64,000 nt of DNA from Aeromicrobium phoceense (lineage in GTDB: Bacteria; Actinomycetota; Actinomycetes; Propionibacteriales; Nocardioidaceae). Made by a program: the position numbers and the translations under genes. Positions 53,338-61,799 of the stretch are shown piece after piece. Location of the stretch: positions 2,294,001-2,358,000 of the forward strand of contig NZ_JACEOG010000001.1 in assembly GCF_013868155.1 (NCBI RefSeq), given 5' to 3'. Every line of letters starts with the position of its first letter. Within the stretch, counting starts at the first letter, position 1. Under the pieces are notes generated by a model that saw only the letters and a list, made by a program, of their open reading frames with translations, did no database searches and had not been told where the DNA came from.

Positions 53338-54906
53338 ATGGACGTGCGACTCAATCAGCGGTACACGCTGGGCGCGGTCGTCGGCTCCGGCGGGATGGGA
53401 GCGGTCCACCGCGCCACGGACACCGTGCTGGGGCGGACCGTGGCGGTCAAGGTGTTGCGCGGCGACCAGAGCGGCGACGACGTCGGCCGCGCGCGCATGC
53501 GGAGCGAGGCCCATCTCGCCGCGTCGATCCACCATCCCGGCGTCGCCCAGGTCTTCGACTACGTCGAGGACGACTCCACGCCGGCCGGGTCCACGTTCAT
53601 CGTCATGCAGTACGTCGAGGGGCACTCCCTGAGCCAGCTGCTGAGGGAGCGCGGCCCGATGCCGCCCGAGCAGGTGATGTCCGTCGTGGAGCAGGTCGCC
53701 GACGGACTGCAGGCGGCTCACGACGCCGGCATCGTCCATCGCGACCTGAAGCCGGCCAACATCATGCTGACCCCGGCCGGGCGGACGGTCCTCGTCGACT
53801 TCGGGATCGCGCAGGCCGACACGAGCGAGCCGCTGACGGACACCGGCTCCCTCGTCGGCACCACCGACTACATCAGCCCCGAGCAGGTGCGCGGCAGGAG
53901 CGCGACGCCACAGTCCGACGTCTACGCCCTCGGCGTGGTCGCGTTCCACTGCCTCACCGGCCGGTCGCCCTTCCGTCGCGACACCCACATCGCCACGGCG
54001 ATGGCGCAGCTGCACGACGAGCTGCCCCCCTTTGATCACTCCGTGCCCACGGAGGTCCAGCAGCTCATCACCGCCATGACCGCGAAGGACCCCGCGGACC
54101 GCCCGGCGTCGGCGGGCGACGTGGCTCGCCGCGCCGCCGCCATCGGAGCTGCTTCCTCGATCGACCTCCCCGCGACCTTCGAGGTGCCACGGCCCGCGCG
54201 CGCGGCCGTCGGGACGAGCGTCCCCCTCGCGACCGCCACGCAGAAGGCTGTCGTCGCCCCGCGCCGGCGACGCCCGGTGGGTGCCTACGCCGCAGTGGGC
54301 GCGGTCGTGCTCGTCGCGGCGCTGCTGCTGGGCGGCCGCGAGCTGCTGTTCGGCGGCGCGCCGGAGGTTCCGGACGTCGTCGGCCTCCAGGCGGCCGCCG
54401 CCGCCGACCGCATCGAGGACGAAGGACTGACGTCGCGGACCGAGATCGTCGACGTGGCCGGCACGCCGAAGGGCGAGGTGGTCGAGCAGTCCCCCTCCCC
54501 CGGCACCGAGAGCACCGACGGCGCGCCCGTCACGCTGTCGGTCGCCTCGGGCAAGGTGCGGATCTCCGCGAAGAGCCTCATCGGCAAGCCGTTCCCCGAG
54601 GCGGCCGCGGTGCTGGAGCGTCGCGGCTTCGTCGTGGCGCGCGACGACGTCACACGTGCCGGTGACACCGGCGACGTGGTGGCGGTGGACAAGTCCGGGC
54701 GACTGCCCGACGGCTCCACCGTGACGTTGTCGGTCGCCGTGGCCCCCGTGGCGGCCCCCGCCCCGACCGGCTCCGGTTCCGGTTCCGGGGACGCAGGCTC
54801 GTCCTCGGGAAGTGGCAACGGCAACACCGGCAACCAGGGCAACGGGAACTCGGGCAACAACGGCAAGGCGAAGGGCAAGAACAAGGGGAAGGGCAAGGGG
54901 AACTGA
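53338..54906 (+). CDS. PknB-type serine/threonine protein kinase with two PASTA domains
   Basis: This membrane kinase has 522 residues. The kinase domain (1-265) carries glycine loop VVGSGGMGAVHRATD, Lys in VAVKVLRG, catalytic HRDLKPANIML and DFGIAQAD. A juxtamembrane region precedes one transmembrane helix (AYAAVGAVVLVAALLLGG). Two extracellular PASTA repeats follow: VPDVVGLQAAAAADRIEDEG and AKSLIGKPFPEAAAVLERRG. The C-terminus is Gly/Ser/Asn-rich and ends with a very basic tail (KAKGKNKGKGKGN), which may touch the cell wall. PASTA kinases sense muropeptides. The start appears leaderless (TAGGGT-N6-ATG). The full kinase motif set implies activity. Confidence 0.93.
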   Translation: MDVRLNQRYTLGAVVGSGGMGAVHRATDTVLGRTVAVKVLRGDQSGDDVGRARMRSEAHLAASIHHPGVAQVFDYVEDDSTPAGSTFIVMQYVEGHSLSQLLRERGPMPPEQVMSVVEQVADGLQAAHDAGIVHRDLKPANIMLTPAGRTVLVDFGIAQADTSEPLTDTGSLVGTTDYISPEQVRGRSATPQSDVYALGVVAFHCLTGRSPFRRDTHIATAMAQLHDELPPFDHSVPTEVQQLITAMTAKDPADRPASAGDVARRAAAIGAASSIDLPATFEVPRPARAAVGTSVPLATATQKAVVAPRRRRPVGAYAAVGAVVLVAALLLGGRELLFGGAPEVPDVVGLQAAAAADRIEDEGLTSRTEIVDVAGTPKGEVVEQSPSPGTESTDGAPVTLSVASGKVRISAKSLIGKPFPEAAAVLERRGFVVARDDVTRAGDTGDVVAVDKSGRLPDGSTVTLSVAVAPVAAPAPTGSGSGSGDAGSSSGSGNGNTGNQGNGNSGNNGKAKGKNKGKGKGN

Positions 54907-54912
54907 CGCCGC

Positions 54913-55911
54913 TCAGTCGGCCTCGGTGACGCGCATCCCGAGCGGGAAGTGGTCGGAGAACCCGTTCTCGTCCACCGGGTGGCCCATCCCCCCGAACGGC
55001 ACGGGGCGCGGGTACGGTCCGTCGTCCGACGTCCCCGGGAACCTCAGGATCTCCACCGAGGCCTCGTCCACCCGCAGGGGTGCGTCACCCGTCATCGCGC
55101 GGTTCACCAGCACCTGGTCGAGCATGTTGGGCTGGTTCTGCCAGTAGAAGGTGCCGTCCGGCTGCCCCGACCTGCCGCCGGCCAGCGGCCACGCGAGGTT
55201 CCACAGCAGCGGGATCTCCGCACCGGTCACGCGGTTGCGCTGACGCGTGCTGAGCGCGTGCTGCACGAGTGAGGTGTCGAAGGGCTCGTCGTTGAAGTCG
55301 CCGAGGACGATCACGGGCGTCTCGGGACCGTGCACCTCGAGGACCCGCTCGTGGAAGTAGGCGAGGGTCTCTCCCGCGATGTGGCGGTAGCCGGCGGACT
55401 CGAACTGACCCCCGCTGCGCGACGGCCAGTGGTTGCCGAAGACGGCCCAGGTCCTGGCGCCGTGGGTGGTGCGGAAGTTCACCTGCACCAGCTCGCGCGT
55501 GGCGTTGCGGCGCATGACGACGTGGAAGAACGTCTCGTTCGGGGGGACCTCGAGCACCGACGTCTCGTACAGGAACGCGACGTCGATGCCGCGGGCGTCG
55601 TCGGTGTCGGCGTGGGCGATCCCGTAGTGGCGTCCCGGCAGCCGCTTCTCCAGGTTGGCCACGAGGAGGTTCAGCACGAACCGGTTCTCCACCTCGCACA
55701 CGCCGAGGAGATCGGGTCCGGCGCCGTCGTTCATCTGGGCGATCACGGAGGCGAGCTGGTCGATCTTGCGGTTGCGCAGGGTGCGGGTCCACCCCACGAG
55801 GTCGTTCCCGATCGTCCGGCGGAGCTTCTCGGTGCGACGCGTCGCGGGTGCCTTCTCCTCGTCGAAGAGGTTCTCCAGGTTCCACCAGGCGACGTAGTAG
55901 TCGACGGACAT
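54913..55911 (-). CDS. Endonuclease/exonuclease/phosphatase (EEP) superfamily protein
   Basis: This hydrolase of 332 residues has the DNase I-like fold. Typical motifs are YVAWWNLENLFDEEKAPATR at the N-terminus, LLGVCEVENRFVL with the metal-binding Glu, VFGNHWPSRSGGQFESAGYR, VIVLGDFNDEPFD with Asp/Asn, and FSDHFPLGMRV with the final Asp-His pair. Substrates range from DNA to phosphoinositides; the family gives no specific answer. No signal peptide. ATG 55911 follows GAGGAGG; an ATG 21 bp further up is possible. It converges with the kinase gene, 6 bp away. Confidence 0.9.
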   Translation of the reverse strand: MSVDYYVAWWNLENLFDEEKAPATRRTEKLRRTIGNDLVGWTRTLRNRKIDQLASVIAQMNDGAGPDLLGVCEVENRFVLNLLVANLEKRLPGRHYGIAHADTDDARGIDVAFLYETSVLEVPPNETFFHVVMRRNATRELVQVNFRTTHGARTWAVFGNHWPSRSGGQFESAGYRHIAGETLAYFHERVLEVHGPETPVIVLGDFNDEPFDTSLVQHALSTRQRNRVTGAEIPLLWNLAWPLAGGRSGQPDGTFYWQNQPNMLDQVLVNRAMTGDAPLRVDEASVEILRFPGTSDDGPYPRPVPFGGMGHPVDENGFSDHFPLGMRVTEAD

Positions 55912-56043
55912 GACGTCCACCTCCTCGCTCACCGATGACGAGCGCCCGGCGTTGCAGGCTGATACGGCACCGATTCCGGTTTCTGCGTTTCATCATGCGC
56001 CCGGAACGGCTCACCCGGGCGCCCTGGCTGACATCATCGGGGC

Positions 56044-56802
56044 ATGGACGTGCCGCTCTGGGTCGAGGCGGGCCTGTGGGGCCTGCTGGCCGGCGGTGCC
56101 CTGGTGATCGGCGCGGCCGTCGCGTGGCTCGTGGATGTGCCGCGCCGGGTGGTGGCCTCGATCATGGCGTTCGGCGCCGGCGTGCTGATCTCGGCCCTGG
56201 CCTTCGACCTGGTCGACGAGGCCGAGGAGCTGGGCGGACTCACGCCCACGGTGCTCGGGTTCCTCGTGGGCGCGCTCGTCTACGTCGCGGCGAACCTCGT
56301 GCTGGCGCGGTACGGCGCCCGCCACCGCAAGCGCTCCGGCGATGAGCAGGCGTCCGAGGAGGAGCAGGCGGGCAGCGGGACGGCCATCGCGATCGGCGCC
56401 CTGCTCGACGGCGTGCCCGAGTCGGTGGTGCTCGGTCTCTCGCTCGTGAGCGGTGGCGGCGTGGGAGTGCCCGTGCTGGCAGCCATCTTCGTCTCGAACC
56501 TCCCCGAGGGACTGTCCAGCGCCGCGGGCATGAAGCGCAGCGGCCGATCGGCCCGGTACGTGTTCGGCGTCTGGGGCTCGATCGCGCTCGCCAGCGGCCT
56601 GGCCGCGATGGCCGGCTGCCTCCTGCTCGACGACGCCTCGCCCACCACGATCGCCGCCATCACCGCGAGCGCCGCCGGCGCGATCCTGGCGATGGTGGCC
56701 GACACGATGATCCCCGAGGCTTTCGAGCGCACGCATCTCTACGTGGGCCTGCTGGCGACGATCGGCTTCCTGTGCGCCTTCACGATCTCCCGGGCGGGCT
56801 GA
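56044..56802 (+). CDS. ZIP family metal transporter
   Basis: This protein of 252 residues has eight predicted membrane segments. It resembles the ZIP/ZupT group: segment 4 contains GALLDGVPESVVLGLSLVSG and segment 5 AIFVSNLPEGLSSAAGMKRS, the positions of the binuclear metal site. The first metal-site histidine is replaced (DGVPES and SNLPEG against HNxPEG and HxxPEG), so the ion and activity are uncertain. A hydrophilic loop of about 30 residues after the third segment (RKRSGDEQASEEEQAGSG) is acidic. It is divergent from the EEP gene. Confidence 0.85.
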   Translation: MDVPLWVEAGLWGLLAGGALVIGAAVAWLVDVPRRVVASIMAFGAGVLISALAFDLVDEAEELGGLTPTVLGFLVGALVYVAANLVLARYGARHRKRSGDEQASEEEQAGSGTAIAIGALLDGVPESVVLGLSLVSGGGVGVPVLAAIFVSNLPEGLSSAAGMKRSGRSARYVFGVWGSIALASGLAAMAGCLLLDDASPTTIAAITASAAGAILAMVADTMIPEAFERTHLYVGLLATIGFLCAFTISRAG

Positions 56803-56803
56803 C

Positions 56804-57448
56804 TCAGCGGCGCCAGAACAGGTGGTGCGCCACGCCGCTCGGGCTGGGCACCTGCTCCAGGTGGAAGCGGTCGAGCAGGTCCTCGGGCGCGTTCCACAGG
56901 CGCTCGCCGCGACCGAGCTCGGTGGGCACCACGACGACGTGCAGCGTGTCGATCAGGTCGGCCGCGAGGAACTCGAGCACCGTGGCGACGCCTCCACCGA
57001 TGCGCACGTCCTTGCCGTCCGCGGCCTCCATCGCGCGGGCCAGCGCCTCCTCGGGCGTGGCCTCCAGGAAGTGGAACGTGGTGTCGCCCAGCGTGAACGA
57101 CGGGCGCTCGTGATGGGTCAGGACGAACACCGGGGTGTGGAACGGCGGCTCGTCGCCCCACCAGCCCTGCCAGTCGTGGTTCTCCCACGGCCCACGCTGC
57201 GGCCCGAACTTGTTGCGCCCCATGATCTCCGCGCCGATGTTGTTGCCGAAGTCGCGGGTGAAGTAGTCGTCGAGCCCGCGGCTGCCGCCCGGCTCGGTCC
57301 GGCCCGGCCAGTGTGCCGTGGCCAGCATCCAGCCGGCGAGGACTGCGGGATCGGCATGCCCGAACGGCCGCTCGAGACTCTGGCCCTCTCCACTGCCGTA
57401 CCCGTCGCGGGAGAGCATGAAGTTCTGGACTCGGACGATCGGGGCCAC
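56804..57448 (-). CDS. Dihydrofolate reductase/RibD C-terminal family protein
   Basis: The protein has 214 residues from GTG 57448 (GGAGGTGG upstream). It has the DHFR-like fold: VRVQNFMLSRDGYGSGEGQS at the N-terminus, IGAEIMGRNKFGPQRGPWE, then TPVFVLTHHERPSFTLGDTT and the nucleotide-binding segment DVRIGGGVATVLEFLAADLI. It is longer than average because of an insert at about residues 25-70. Members are NADPH-dependent reductases of unknown substrate rather than folate enzymes. It converges with the ZIP gene, 1 bp away. Confidence 0.9.
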   Translation of the reverse strand: MAPIVRVQNFMLSRDGYGSGEGQSLERPFGHADPAVLAGWMLATAHWPGRTEPGGSRGLDDYFTRDFGNNIGAEIMGRNKFGPQRGPWENHDWQGWWGDEPPFHTPVFVLTHHERPSFTLGDTTFHFLEATPEEALARAMEAADGKDVRIGGGVATVLEFLAADLIDTLHVVVVPTELGRGERLWNAPEDLLDRFHLEQVPSPSGVAHHLFWRR

Positions 57449-57481
57449 GGGCCACCTCCGGTGATGATGTCGAGCGGGTTG

Positions 57482-57868
57482 TCACGACCCTAGGCCCGCA
57501 CGGCGCAGGTGGTCGAGGAGCGAGTCGACGAGCGGCAGGGTGCCCAGCTCCCCCAAGGGGAACCACGCCGCCTCGTCCGCGTCGTCACCGGCCAGCAGGG
57601 CTCCGCCCGTCACCGTGGCGGCGAAGTCGTGGATCTCGAACTCGCGACCGTCGCCGGTGGGCAGCCGGACGACCCAGAGCTCGGGGCCGACCGTCACCGT
57701 CAGGCCGGTCTCCTCCAGCACCTCGCGGGCGCAGGCGGCCTCGAGGGACTCCCCCGGCTCGACCCTGCCGCCAGGCACCGACCACAGCCCGCGGCCCGGC
57801 TCACGGCCACGGCGGACCAGCAGGATGCGGCCGTCGTCCACCACGACGGCCCCTGCGGCCGGGACTAT
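57482..57868 (-). CDS. NUDIX hydrolase
   Basis: This is a small pyrophosphohydrolase of about 128 residues. The NUDIX box is intact: GGRVEPGESLEAACAREVLE, then ETGL (GX5EX7REUXEEXGU). Strands VVVDDGRILLVRRG and IHDFAATVTGG flank it. The start is unclear. No ATG/GTG/TTG lies close to the first strand except GTG 57844 or 57841, which cut into it. ATG 57976 would overlap the M1 peptidase gene by 112 bp with low-complexity residues. ATA at 57868 has GGAGG 6 nt upstream and overlaps the M1 stop as ATAG; I use it as boundary with reservation. Confidence 0.82.
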   Translation of the reverse strand: MVPAAGAVVVDDGRILLVRRGREPGRGLWSVPGGRVEPGESLEAACAREVLEETGLTVTVGPELWVVRLPTGDGREFEIHDFAATVTGGALLAGDDADEAAWFPLGELGTLPLVDSLLDHLRRAGLGS

Positions 57869-59973
57869 CGGTGCACCTCCGGTCGGGCCAGCTGCTTGGC
57901 CAGGTCGCCCGACGGGCTCCCGCGCAACGCTGCCGCCTCGGGGAGGCCTGCGGGCTTCTCCGGAGTGAACAGCCACGCGGTGAAGAAGGCGTCGAGGTCC
58001 TCGCCCGACACCCGCTCGGCCAGCGAGGTGAACTCGTCCGTCCGCACGTTGCCCCCCGCCTGCATGGCCGTCCAGCGCCTGAGCAGGCGGAAGAAGTCGC
58101 CGTCGCCGATCTCCAGGCGCAGCGCGTGCAGGGCCATCGCGCCTCGGTCGTAGACCGGCCCGTCGAAGATGTGCTCAGGGCCCGGATCGCCGATCACCGT
58201 CGCCCAGAACGGGTCGTCGGCGGGGATGGCGGCGTAGAAGTCGAAGATCTCCTGGGCCGAGGCCCCGCCACCGTCCTGCGACCAGAGCCACTCCATGTAG
58301 CTGGCGAAGCCCTCGTTGAGCCAGATGTGCTGCCAGGCCTCGAGCGCCAGGTCGTCACCAGTCCACTGGTGCGCGAGCTCGTGGACGACCACCGACGTGT
58401 TGTCGCCGGGCGAGGTGAACCAGCCCTGCGCATAGATCGGCCGGGTCTGGTTCTCCAGCGCGAATCCCAGCCCCGGGTCGTCGTCGACGATCCCCCCGGA
58501 CTCGCCGAACGGGTACGGACCGAGGATGTCGTCGAGGAAGTCGATGATCTCGGGCTCGCGGGCCAGCGCCTCCTCGGCGTTCTCGCCCGTGGACGGACCC
58601 GCCGACTCCGTGGCGGTGCGCCAGTCGCTGGCGTTGCCGGGACTGCCGGCAGGTGCACCGGTCGCCGCCCAGCCGTCCAGCGGATCGGCGTCGGCCTCGA
58701 ACGAGGTCGAGCCCGCGCCACCCGGCGCGACCACGTCGTCGACGTACACACCGTTGTAGGCCACCGACTCGTCGCCCACGACGGACAGGGCGACCTCGAC
58801 CGACCGACCGGCGTAGGCGGACAGGTCCAGCCTCCACTGCTCGTAGCCGTCGCTGGCACCGCTCACCGCGTGCCACTCCCCCGTGGTGCCCTCGGCCGTG
58901 CAGCCACCCGCACCGTCATCGGTCTGGTAGTGCGTGAGGAACGGGTGCAGGGTGAGCCAGCCCGGGCAGGCGTTGCCCACCTCCCGCGTGGTGTGGCCGT
59001 TCGCATCGGGGAGCGTCGTCCAGTCCTCGGTGCCCACCGGGCGCGCCTCGACGAAGAAGTGGTCCCATCCCGGCTCGGTGTCGCGGGCGACGTGGAACGA
59101 GAGCTCACCGCCCGCCGCCGGGACGTCGATGACCCGGCTCAGCCGCTGGTAGGCCGAGTTCTCGCCGCCGTTGATCGCGTAGCGCTCCCCCGTGCGCGGC
59201 TCGGGCTGCTCGTAGAGGACCGGATCGATCGCGTCCCAGTAGTCGATGCCGGCGACGCGCCGGTGGTCGAGGTTGAACTGGCCGACCGTCGCGGTCGCCA
59301 GGTACGAGGCCATCGGGTCCCGGGCGACCCACGTCCAGGTCTGCGTGCGGCCGTGCCGCCTCACTCCGGCCAGACGGCCGTTGGCGACCGCCTCGAGCCC
59401 CCGGGGCACCGTCACCCGGAACCGGTAGCTCGCCTTGTCCAGCGGGTGGTCGTTGACCGGGAACCAGGTGTCGGCCACGTGGGGCTGGCCGACGATCAGG
59501 GCTCCGTCGTCGGTCGGGAACACGCCGGCCCGCCCGAGTGCGGGCTCGTCCAGCACGAGCGGGACGCCGCCGTACGTCACGACGACGTGGAAGCGGGCCC
59601 GCTTCGCGAGGGCACGACGCGGGATGACCGTCAGCTCGTCCCCCACGTGGCGCCAGCGGGCCGGACGGCCGTCGACCCTGACGCTCGTGACCGTCAGGCC
59701 GTTGAGGTCGAGATTGAACGCTGAAAGCGCGTGCGTGGTGCGTGCGGAGATGGTGGCGCGGCCCCGTAAGCGGTCCGTGGGGGGATCGTAGGCGATGTCG
59801 AGGTCGTAGTGACCGACGTCGTACCCGCCGTTCCCGTCCGTCGGGAAGTACAGGTCGCCGATGCCGGGGGCGCCGGGACGAGGAGAGGGCCTCGGGTGCG
59901 CGCCGGCCGCGCCGGGAATGCCGATCGTCAGGATCAGGACGGCGGTGAAAACCAGGGCGAGGACTCTGCGCAT
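57865..59973 (-). CDS. Secreted M1 family metallopeptidase with inserted beta-sandwich domain
   Basis: This exported aminopeptidase of 702 residues has a signal peptide (1-25, ending GAAGA). The N-terminal beta domain (about 40-260) begins GGYDVGHYDLDIAYDPPTDR. The thermolysin-like catalytic domain has HELAH 531-535 and Glu554 in NEGFASY, with substrate-binding GFALENQTRPIY in place of a canonical GAMEN. Between them (about 270-455) lies an extra domain: FHVARDTEPGWDHFFVEA, then EQWRLDLSAYAGRSVEVALS and YVDDV. It resembles the lectin/MAM-like module of immune inhibitor A peptidases. It is 702 rather than about 500 residues because of this insert. Confidence 0.9.
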   Translation of the reverse strand: MRRVLALVFTAVLILTIGIPGAAGAHPRPSPRPGAPGIGDLYFPTDGNGGYDVGHYDLDIAYDPPTDRLRGRATISARTTHALSAFNLDLNGLTVTSVRVDGRPARWRHVGDELTVIPRRALAKRARFHVVVTYGGVPLVLDEPALGRAGVFPTDDGALIVGQPHVADTWFPVNDHPLDKASYRFRVTVPRGLEAVANGRLAGVRRHGRTQTWTWVARDPMASYLATATVGQFNLDHRRVAGIDYWDAIDPVLYEQPEPRTGERYAINGGENSAYQRLSRVIDVPAAGGELSFHVARDTEPGWDHFFVEARPVGTEDWTTLPDANGHTTREVGNACPGWLTLHPFLTHYQTDDGAGGCTAEGTTGEWHAVSGASDGYEQWRLDLSAYAGRSVEVALSVVGDESVAYNGVYVDDVVAPGGAGSTSFEADADPLDGWAATGAPAGSPGNASDWRTATESAGPSTGENAEEALAREPEIIDFLDDILGPYPFGESGGIVDDDPGLGFALENQTRPIYAQGWFTSPGDNTSVVVHELAHQWTGDDLALEAWQHIWLNEGFASYMEWLWSQDGGGASAQEIFDFYAAIPADDPFWATVIGDPGPEHIFDGPVYDRGAMALHALRLEIGDGDFFRLLRRWTAMQAGGNVRTDEFTSLAERVSGEDLDAFFTAWLFTPEKPAGLPEAAALRGSPSGDLAKQLARPEVHR

Positions 59974-60046
59974 GATGTCTCCTAGTGCCTCATTTCAACG
60001 TGACACCGGAGGGTGGATCCGTCAACCCTGCCCGTCGTGCCGGGCG

Positions 60047-60052
60047 TAGCGT
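60047..60052 (+). promoter_or_regulatory. -10 element of a leaderless F420-dependent oxidoreductase gene
   Basis: TAGCGT ends 6 nt before ATG 60059, the TANNNT-N6-start arrangement also seen at 53326. Confidence 0.5.
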
Positions 60053-60058
60053 GATCCC

Positions 60059-60523
60059 ATGCCCTCCATCGCCACCACCACCCGGGTCGACCTCGACGAG
60101 CTGCTCGAGTTCGTCCGTCCCCGGCACCGGTTCATCCTCATCACGCATCGCTCCGACGGGAGTCCCCAGGCCTCCCCCGTCACCGGAGGCGTGGACGACG
60201 CGGGGCGACTCGTGATCTCGACCTACCCCGAGCGCGCGAAGACCCGCAATGCCCGCCGGGACGAGCGGGTCAGCGTGGTCGTCCTGTCCGACGAGTGGAA
60301 CGACGCCTGGGTCCAGGTCGACGGGACGGCCGAGGTCCTCGACGTGCCCGAGGCGCTCGACGCCTTCGTGGAGTACTTCAGGAACATCTCCGGCGAGCAC
60401 CCCGACTGGGACGAGTACCGCCGGGCGATGGTCGACCAGGGCAAGAGCCTCATCCGGATCACGCCGACGTCATGGGGTCCGATCGCGACGGGCGGGTTCC
60501 CCGCCCGGCTCGTGCAGGACTAG
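60059..60523 (+). CDS. PPOX-class F420-dependent oxidoreductase
   Basis: This small split-barrel protein has 154 residues. Family features are FVRPRHRFILITHRSDGSPQ, GRLVISTYPERAKTRNARRD, RVSVVVLSDEWNDAWVQVDG and FVEYFRNISGEHPDWDEYRR. Relatives in mycobacteria (Rv1155-like) bind F420 or FMN and reduce various small substrates. There is no signal peptide. The start is probably leaderless. It abuts the convergent MOSC gene directly. Confidence 0.9.
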   Translation: MPSIATTTRVDLDELLEFVRPRHRFILITHRSDGSPQASPVTGGVDDAGRLVISTYPERAKTRNARRDERVSVVVLSDEWNDAWVQVDGTAEVLDVPEALDAFVEYFRNISGEHPDWDEYRRAMVDQGKSLIRITPTSWGPIATGGFPARLVQD

Positions 60524-61099
60524 TCAGACCGGGGCGAGTGGTGCGTGCGGCTCGGCCGGAAGGGTGACGGTGATCGGACGGCCCGGGACGACGTCGCCGC
60601 CGGACTCCACCACCGCCATGACGCCGGCCTTCCTGATCACCGTGGGCACCGAGGTGCCGACCGGGCGTCCGGCCGGTGTGCCGTCGTCCTTCGCCAGCAC
60701 GACCTTGACCAGCCCGGGCTTGAACCGGTTGATCTGGACGCACGGGTTGCGCAGCCCGGTGAGCCGCACCACGGGCCCGCCGAAGTCCAGCCGCGTCCCG
60801 GTGGGCAGTCCCAGCAGGTCGACGCCCTCGGTGAGGACGTTCTCGCCGAGGTCCCCGGGACCGAGCTCGTAGCCCTGGGCGAGGGCCTCGTCGAAGAGCT
60901 CGGCGTGGATCAGGTGGACCTGGCGCAGGTTCGGCTGCTGCGGGTCGCGCTTGACCCGGGAGCGGTGCTTCACGAAGGCGCCGGCATGGGCATCGCCCTC
61001 GACCCCGTGGCCGGCCACGAGGGTGATCGAGTCGACAGGCACCTTGCTGAAGCGGTGCTGGTCATCGCGGCTGACGGCGACGACGCGGGGCTGGGGCAC
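60524..61099 (-). CDS. MOSC domain protein
   Basis: This protein of 191 residues carries a MOSC beta-barrel, the sulfur-carrier domain related to molybdenum cofactor sulfurases. Typical elements are VAGHGVEGDAHAGAFVKHRS, NLRQVHLIHAELFDEALAQG, LGPGDLGENVLTEGVDLLGL and the cysteine motif TGLRNPCVQINRFKPGLV. No NifS-like domain is attached. It may deliver sulfur to a metal cofactor or reduce N-hydroxylated compounds like YiiM/YcbX. GTG 61099 is the most likely start; the ribosome site is weak. Confidence 0.87.
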   Translation of the reverse strand: MPQPRVVAVSRDDQHRFSKVPVDSITLVAGHGVEGDAHAGAFVKHRSRVKRDPQQPNLRQVHLIHAELFDEALAQGYELGPGDLGENVLTEGVDLLGLPTGTRLDFGGPVVRLTGLRNPCVQINRFKPGLVKVVLAKDDGTPAGRPVGTSVPTVIRKAGVMAVVESGGDVVPGRPITVTLPAEPHAPLAPV

Positions 61100-61183
61100 G
61101 TGACCATGCTGCCAGAGGCGGGGCTGGCCGTGACGGTGCGCCGGGCGCACACTCGGAGGCAGGAACGCACCACCGGAGGCACC

Positions 61184-61799
61184 ATGACCGCGACCTACAC
61201 CTTCGACGTCTTCGCCAGCGTCGACGGCTACGGCTCCTACCGACCGCCGGGCGACTGGGGCGGCTACTGGGGCAAGCAGGGGCCCGAGTTCGTCCAGCAC
61301 CGCGATCGCCTCTACTCCGACGAGGCGCGCATGGTCTTCGGCGGCACCACCTTCCGGGAGTTCGTGGAGATGTTCGCCGCGTCGCAGGAGTGGCCCGATA
61401 TCGAGGACTCGTGGGTGGGACGGATGCGCCGGATGCCCGCGACGGTGGTCTCGTCCTCCGTCGATCCCCAAGCCGACTGGGTCGAGGCGACCATGGCCCG
61501 GGGCGACGCCGTCGACGTCGTGACGCGGCTCAAGGAGGAGTCCGACGTACCGCTGCGCTCGCACGGCAGTCTGTCGCTGAACTCGGCGCTGCTGGCTGCC
61601 GGACTCGTGGACGTCGTGCAGCTGACGGTCTTTCCCGTGATCACCAGGTCAGACCGGTGAGCGGCCGGTCCTCGGCGGAGCCGCCGACTTCGACCTTGAG
61701 CTGGTCGGCACCCGCACCTTCGACGGCCGGACCGTCGAGCTGACGTACCGGCCCTCGCTCCGCACCTGGGACTCCAGCACGCCTACGCTGTCGACGTGA
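61184..61799 (+). pseudogene. Dihydrofolate reductase-family gene with a +1 frameshift near 61646
   Basis: From ATG 61184 (GGAGG upstream) the frame reads YTFDVFASVDGYGSYRPPGD and MVFGGTTFREFVEM, then DVVQLTVFPVITRSDR and stops at 61658-61660. Family proteins continue after FPVIT with G-QTG. Skipping the A at 61646 restores GQTGERPVLGGAADFDLELV, then TFDGRTVELTYRPS to a TGA at 61797. That TGA overlaps the next GTG (GTGA). So the gene has gained one base, or the base is a sequencing error, or a +1 shift occurs. It would be about 204 residues long when intact. Reductase function is assumed from the family. Confidence 0.75.
61784..61789 (+). promoter_or_regulatory. Possible -10 element of the leaderless amidotransferase gene
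   Basis: TACGCT ends 6 nt before GTG 61796. If used, this would express the amidotransferase independently of the frameshifted gene before it. Confidence 0.4.
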
